This document shows positions 60,536-64,000 of a stretch of DNA of 64,000 bases, piece by piece. The DNA is taken from positions 18,791 to 82,790 of the forward strand of contig JAGXFW010000033.1 in assembly GCA_024637035.1 (NCBI GenBank). The letters are read 5' to 3'. The position numbers were made by a program, and so were the translations under genes. The DNA is from Actinomycetes bacterium (GTDB taxonomy: Bacteria > Actinomycetota > Thermoleophilia > RBG-16-64-13). The notes beneath the pieces were generated by a model. It did no database searches. It was not told where the DNA came from and worked only from the letters and a program-made list of their open reading frames with translations. The number at the start of each line of letters is the position of its first letter. The stretch's first letter is position 1.

Positions 60536-61900
60536 GTGGCACCCAGCACACCCTTCGATCGATCGAGATCTGGACTGAGCCGCCGGCCCCGCATCGCGTG
60601 GGCCACCGCGTGGCTGGCCGTCTTTCTTGCCGGCATGCTCCTGCTGGCGGCGTGGCCGGAACTCGACTTGCTGTGGCGCCTCAACGCGGTAGGCTCGAAG
60701 CTCGACCGACATCTCGTCACCGGCGACCAGGAACCCCTGGTGGAGGCGGAGAGACTCCTGGGCCTGGACGTGGTCTCCACCGCTGCACGACCCTGGTTCG
60801 GTCCGCCGGCGGGCGGATCCATCGCCGACCGGGCTTCCTACTGGCGGCTGTACGGATCGGTCGCCGCACTCACGCCTTCCGAGGATGCGTTCCGCCTGCT
60901 GTCAGCCGCAGAACGGCGTGGGAGCCTCGATCGAACGGGAAGGCTGTGGTTGGGGGAAGTCGCCGCGGCCACCGGTCACTGGGAAGAGGCCGAGCGTTCG
61001 TATGCCACCACCGACGCCGCCAACCTACTCTTGGCGCGAGCCGAGGAGGCCTACACCGCCGGCGACGAGACGACGGCCGCCCACTGGTACGAGACTGCCG
61101 CAGCGAGCACCCTGGCGAACCCAGTCGACCGGCCGGTCGGCTCACCCGACCACGACGACGAGTTCCTCTCGAGAGCGAACGGGCGGGCGACCTTGCTTCT
61201 GCGGATCGGCCGGGGACTGTTGAACGTGGGCCTTCCTGCGCGGGCTCTGCCCGTGCTCGAACGTGCCGAGTCCGAGATGCAGGCCTCGACCATCGGCGTG
61301 CACGAAGAGCAGTCGATCAGGTTCACACTGGCTCGTGCGCTCCTCCTCACCTCGTCTCCGGATGCCGCCGACAAGCTTTCGCGGCGACAACGGGCACTCC
61401 TTCTGGTCGATCGCGCTATCGAGGTGCGCGAGTCGGGTTGGTCACGCTACGAGGAGGCGCAGATCCGGCTCCTACTGGGCGATCGTCGCGAGGCGGTGCA
61501 GGCCTTGCGGAGCTCGATTCGTCTCGATCGCCGCGCGCCCGAGCCGTATCTGGCTCTCGGCGCGATCCTGGAGCAGGACGGCCTCCCCTCACTCGCCCGC
61601 GACCTCTACGGCACCGCGGCCGAAGTGCTGCGGGGGAACCCGGCGATCGAATCGGCCTGGGCACGCACCAGCTACCACACCATGACCCCCCTCGAGGCGC
61701 TTCCCCGCCTACAGCACGCCGCGGGCACCATCACCCGCGACCCCTACCTCTTCGCGGCGCTGGGTGACTGCCTGGCTGAACTCGGCGACGTCGAAGGCGC
61801 CCGTACCGCCTACCGTGAAGGGCTGCGGCGGGCGCCGGGGAGCGCACTGCTCATCAGCCACCTGCGGGGATTGACCCGGCCCAGTGGGGAGACCCCGTGA
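60536..61900 (+). CDS. TPR-like membrane-anchored protein
   Basis: 454 residues from GTG 60536 (GGAG six bases upstream; extended -10 TGCTATATT at about 60448-60456). TM helix about 22-42. The rest is alpha-helical repeats: GRLWLGEVAAATGHWEEAERSYATTDAANLLLARAEEAYTAGD, RRAPEPYLALGAILEQDGLPSLARDLYGTAAEVL, GDCLAELGDVEGARTAYREGLRRAPGS. Such TPR proteins scaffold envelope or glycan machinery; its stop overlaps the ligase gene, so the two likely work together. Confidence 0.82.
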   Translation: MAPSTPFDRSRSGLSRRPRIAWATAWLAVFLAGMLLLAAWPELDLLWRLNAVGSKLDRHLVTGDQEPLVEAERLLGLDVVSTAARPWFGPPAGGSIADRASYWRLYGSVAALTPSEDAFRLLSAAERRGSLDRTGRLWLGEVAAATGHWEEAERSYATTDAANLLLARAEEAYTAGDETTAAHWYETAAASTLANPVDRPVGSPDHDDEFLSRANGRATLLLRIGRGLLNVGLPARALPVLERAESEMQASTIGVHEEQSIRFTLARALLLTSSPDAADKLSRRQRALLLVDRAIEVRESGWSRYEEAQIRLLLGDRREAVQALRSSIRLDRRAPEPYLALGAILEQDGLPSLARDLYGTAAEVLRGNPAIESAWARTSYHTMTPLEALPRLQHAAGTITRDPYLFAALGDCLAELGDVEGARTAYREGLRRAPGSALLISHLRGLTRPSGETP

Positions 61901-63063
61901 GGTTACGCCCGCAGCCCCCGGAAAAAGTCCGCGTATTGCTCTTGGTGCAGTGGGGCGGAGCCCTCCTCGCGCTCGGAGGAGCCCTTTCATGGCTGGCCGC
62001 CCCAGACAGGGTCGCAAGCCTACCCTGGTACGGGCAACTGCTCCTGGGTTCCTTCGTGGTCCTCGGTCTCTCGACGGCTTCGAGTGAGAACCGGCGTCGC
62101 GAGCCGCTCCACCGGCTCCGGGCGCGCGCGACGGCTGACGTCCTATCGGGAGCGGCGCTCTCCCTCGGGTTCGTTCTGGCGATCATGCTGCCGTTGCTCA
62201 CCGATTGGCGGGCCGACAAGGTGCCGTGGCTGTCACCGGTCTACTCGGCCATCCCTTCCTTGGTGCCGCACGCGCCCGCATGGGTGGGAGTCGGCATCTC
62301 TCCGAATCAGACGGGTGGCATCCTGGCCACCTTCGCCGCATTCTCGATAGCGTCTCTACTGCATGGCGACAGAGCCGTTGCCGCTCCATCATGGCTTTCA
62401 TACATCCGAGCTCTGGGGCCGACGGCGGCGCTCGGGGCGATCGCCACCGCCGGAGTGGTCCTCTCAGGGTCACGGGCAGCCCTGGCCTCTCTGCTTGTGG
62501 CCACCTTCTTCGCCATGGTGCTGCGCACTCGGCGCTGGCTGTGGGCGGCGCTCGGCCTCCTCGTGGCTGGACTCGCAGTGGCCGCCGCGCGCCCGAGCAC
62601 CTTCAGCGCCCTCCTTGACCTGCTGCTACGCGAAGAGCCACTCGAGACCAAGTTGCTGGCCCGTGCGGACATCTGGCTGTCCGCGCTCCAGGGCGTCACC
62701 GACCACGCCTTCACCGGCATCGGCCTCGGCACGCTGAACGATGTGCTCCCCATACGCTACCCGTACGAGACCGTGGGGTTGTCGTACACAGTCTCCCAGG
62801 CGCACAACATGCTCTTGGACACCGCCCTCACACTCGGCGTCCCGGCCGCGTCAGGGTTCGCCCTGCTCTCCGCTGGGCTGCTCGCGATGGCAGCAGCCGG
62901 CCTCGGTCGGAGGAGAAGGGGCAATCGGGCGATAGTCGTTGGAGCCGGCGCAGCCTTCGTCGCCTGCCTCGTCTTCGGCCTCACCGATGCGCTGAGTCTC
63001 TCGACTGCTTCGAGTCTCCTCATCTGGCTGTGGGCCGCGATGATATTGGTCCTAAGGGATTAG
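61897..63063 (+). CDS. O-antigen ligase / Wzy-type membrane protein
   Basis: 388 residues from GTG 61897 (GTGA overlap). About ten membrane helices. Wzy_C/RfaL features: SGSRAALASLLVATFFAMVL, LLARADIWLSALQGVTDHAFTGIGLGTLNDVLP, and HNMLLDTALTLGVPAA with the conserved His. The family polymerises or ligates surface glycans. Specificity unknown. With ugd and the TPR partner it suggests an envelope polysaccharide locus. Confidence 0.88.
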   Translation: MRLRPQPPEKVRVLLLVQWGGALLALGGALSWLAAPDRVASLPWYGQLLLGSFVVLGLSTASSENRRREPLHRLRARATADVLSGAALSLGFVLAIMLPLLTDWRADKVPWLSPVYSAIPSLVPHAPAWVGVGISPNQTGGILATFAAFSIASLLHGDRAVAAPSWLSYIRALGPTAALGAIATAGVVLSGSRAALASLLVATFFAMVLRTRRWLWAALGLLVAGLAVAAARPSTFSALLDLLLREEPLETKLLARADIWLSALQGVTDHAFTGIGLGTLNDVLPIRYPYETVGLSYTVSQAHNMLLDTALTLGVPAASGFALLSAGLLAMAAAGLGRRRRGNRAIVVGAGAAFVACLVFGLTDALSLSTASSLLIWLWAAMILVLRD

Positions 63064-63180
63064 TTCGTTGATTCGGATGTTCTTCAGTTTGCTGTTCGTC
63101 TGACGTGGAAGTATCATACAAGTAGTGTGAAGCACCGTTAGAACGCAGCATGCAAAGAGTACTGGAAAGGCGGAGCGACG

Positions 63181-63423
63181 ATGCCAAGAAGCAAGGGCTT
63201 CTCTCTGGTTCCCAAACAAGTGCCCACGAGACAACGCGTCAGCTTCTACAAGGAGATCATTGAAGAGTTCGTGAAGAGCGGCGAGCAAAGCGTGACGATC
63301 GAGGGGACCGACCGCAAGCCGCTCACCCTGGTCCAAGGCCTACGCAAGGCGCTTGAAGCAGAGGGACGCTCCGATGTTCGCGTGGTCCAACGTGCCGGCG
63401 ACACATACCTGCTGAAAGACTGA
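63181..63423 (+). CDS. Conserved-looking small basic protein, unknown
   Basis: 80 residues: PRSKGFSLVPKQVPTRQR, KEIIEEFVKSGEQSVTI, RKPLTLVQGLRKALEAEG, DVRVVQRAGDTYLLKD. Compact alpha/beta composition without Cys or membrane segments. GGAAAGGCGGAGC precedes the ATG. Stands alone before a strong hairpin. No family recognised. Confidence 0.7.
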   Translation: MPRSKGFSLVPKQVPTRQRVSFYKEIIEEFVKSGEQSVTIEGTDRKPLTLVQGLRKALEAEGRSDVRVVQRAGDTYLLKD

Positions 63424-63474
63424 CAGAAGTATCGCGGCCCCCAGCCTGCGGCTGCGGGCCGGCTATGAAGAAGA

Positions 63475-63503
63475 GAAGAGGGCGCCCGAGGGGCGCCCTC
63501 TTC
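63475..63503. terminator. Bidirectional hairpin terminator
   Basis: GAAGAGGGCGCCC / GGGCGCCCTCTTC, 13-bp perfect stem with GAG loop, between convergent genes. Weak T content. Confidence 0.8.
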
Positions 63504-63510
63504 GCGTAGT

Positions 63511-64000
63511 TCACTTCCTCTTGACCAATTCCTCCAAGTGCTCCTCCATGCGGAACAGCACGATCACCACTTCCAGCCACAGCCTGGCCAAGATCAGATA
63601 TACCACTGCCATGATCGGTGCGACGATCAGGAGCATCAGCAGGCCATAGCCGAAGCCATTGGAGAACCCGGCTATCACGAACGCCAGGATGCCGAGTGCG
63701 ATCAGAGCCAGAGTCAGGATGTAGATGAATTTGATGATCTTCGGGGTCACGAAACTCGTGAACGAGAAGTCGAACAGGCTTGAGAAGAATCCCGTTCCGG
63801 AGCGGCGCGTCGGTGCGGGGCCGCCGAAGGCCGGCCCGCCTCCACCGTACGGCGGCCCTCCCGGCCCACTGGGTCCGCCAGGTCCACCCGGTCCGGCCGG
63901 AATACCGGGCGGGGGGTAGGAGGGCGCATTCGTCGGGGGCGGCGTGGGCTGCGGCGGCGCGGCCGGGGGAGCGGCCGGCGGGGCGTTGTAGGCGGCAGGC
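63511..64000 (-). CDS. DUF4282 membrane protein, N-terminus beyond window
   Basis: Visible part about 162 residues; the frame is open to base 64000, so the start lies outside. The order (N to C): Pro/Ala/Gly low complexity (APPAAPPQPTPPP, GPGGPGGPSGP), then SSLFDFSFTSFVTPKIIKFIY, two membrane helices, and LARLWLEVVIVLFRMEEHLEELVKRK, which is the DUF4282 core. Function unknown. Confidence 0.85.
   Translation of the reverse strand, partial: PAAYNAPPAAPPAAPPQPTPPPTNAPSYPPPGIPAGPGGPGGPSGPGGPPYGGGGPAFGGPAPTRRSGTGFFSSLFDFSFTSFVTPKIIKFIYILTLALIALGILAFVIAGFSNGFGYGLLMLLIVAPIMAVVYLILARLWLEVVIVLFRMEEHLEELVKRK

Overview
High-GC DNA of an anaerobic bacterium, most likely a deep-branching, strictly anaerobic member of the Actinomycetota (Coriobacteriia/OPB41-like). 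That placement is an inference from GC content, many GTG/TTG starts, apparently leaderless genes, and gene content: hybrid cluster protein, a four-subunit 2-oxoacid:ferredoxin oxidoreductase, membrane Fe-S proteins, oxygen-independent benzimidazole synthesis and candidate selenoproteins. No phage, insertion sequence, rRNA operon or CRISPR array was seen.

Layout. 1-3.5 kb: the 3' end of hcp, a PadR regulator with its operator, a DUF362 ferredoxin-like protein behind a folded leader, and a membrane protein. 3.5-7 kb: tRNA-Ser(GGA), the large SRP RNA, dnaX, ybaB and recR (apparent CTG start), then a promoter-hairpin-terminator unit that may be a new small RNA or riboswitch. 7.1-11 kb: porCDAB and a class I glutamine amidotransferase. 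11-19 kb: a degenerate GGDEF protein, aspartate kinase, a DUF134-NifX fusion repressing its own promoter by the look of it, a class III aminotransferase, and a membrane Fe-S operon. 19.4-24.5 kb: a secreted low-complexity protein, an OmpR-type two-component operon, a PPOX-fold protein, and a G3E GTPase coupled to an unlisted 37-residue CxxC peptide.

25.1-27.7 kb holds the most notable locus. A two-CW-domain protein precedes three adjacent genes, each interrupted by one in-frame TGA: an ArsR-family repressor, a DUF5714-carboxymuconolactone decarboxylase (AhpD-like) fusion, and a thioredoxin-like protein. Behind every TGA is a hairpin whose apical loop starts 18-19 nt downstream, and the second has a GGUC loop on a 7-bp stem. 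In genes two and three the TGA falls exactly on a redox CxxC cysteine (CxxU and UxxC). I read this as a tri-cistronic selenoprotein operon with its own repressor, not as three pseudogenes. A 160-bp palindromic element follows.

28-40.5 kb: an EamA permease, an SDR, then a long minus-strand operon behind a cobalamin riboswitch and terminator. The order bzaF, ABC permease, binding protein, ATPase, cobT, bzaC, bzaD, bzaE indicates anaerobic synthesis of 5,6-dimethylbenzimidazole (the B12 lower ligand) and its activation by CobT. An NMT1/TauT-type transporter inside the operon and a DUF2284 domain fused to BzaC are unusual.

40.5-50 kb: a GAF-SpoIIE phosphatase, asd, a HAD phosphatase fused to a hybrid histidine kinase, an MrfA-like helicase, a LOG-like protein, and a second glutamine amidotransferase lacking its catalytic Cys. 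50-64 kb: two ABC-2 export systems, a GGDEF cyclase, a four-helix-bundle protein, a cell-wall amidase, UDP-glucose dehydrogenase, a zinc-ribbon lipobox-free membrane protein, a GH3 hexosaminidase with an 18-bp minisatellite in its signal region, a TPR/O-antigen-ligase pair, and a partial DUF4282 protein.
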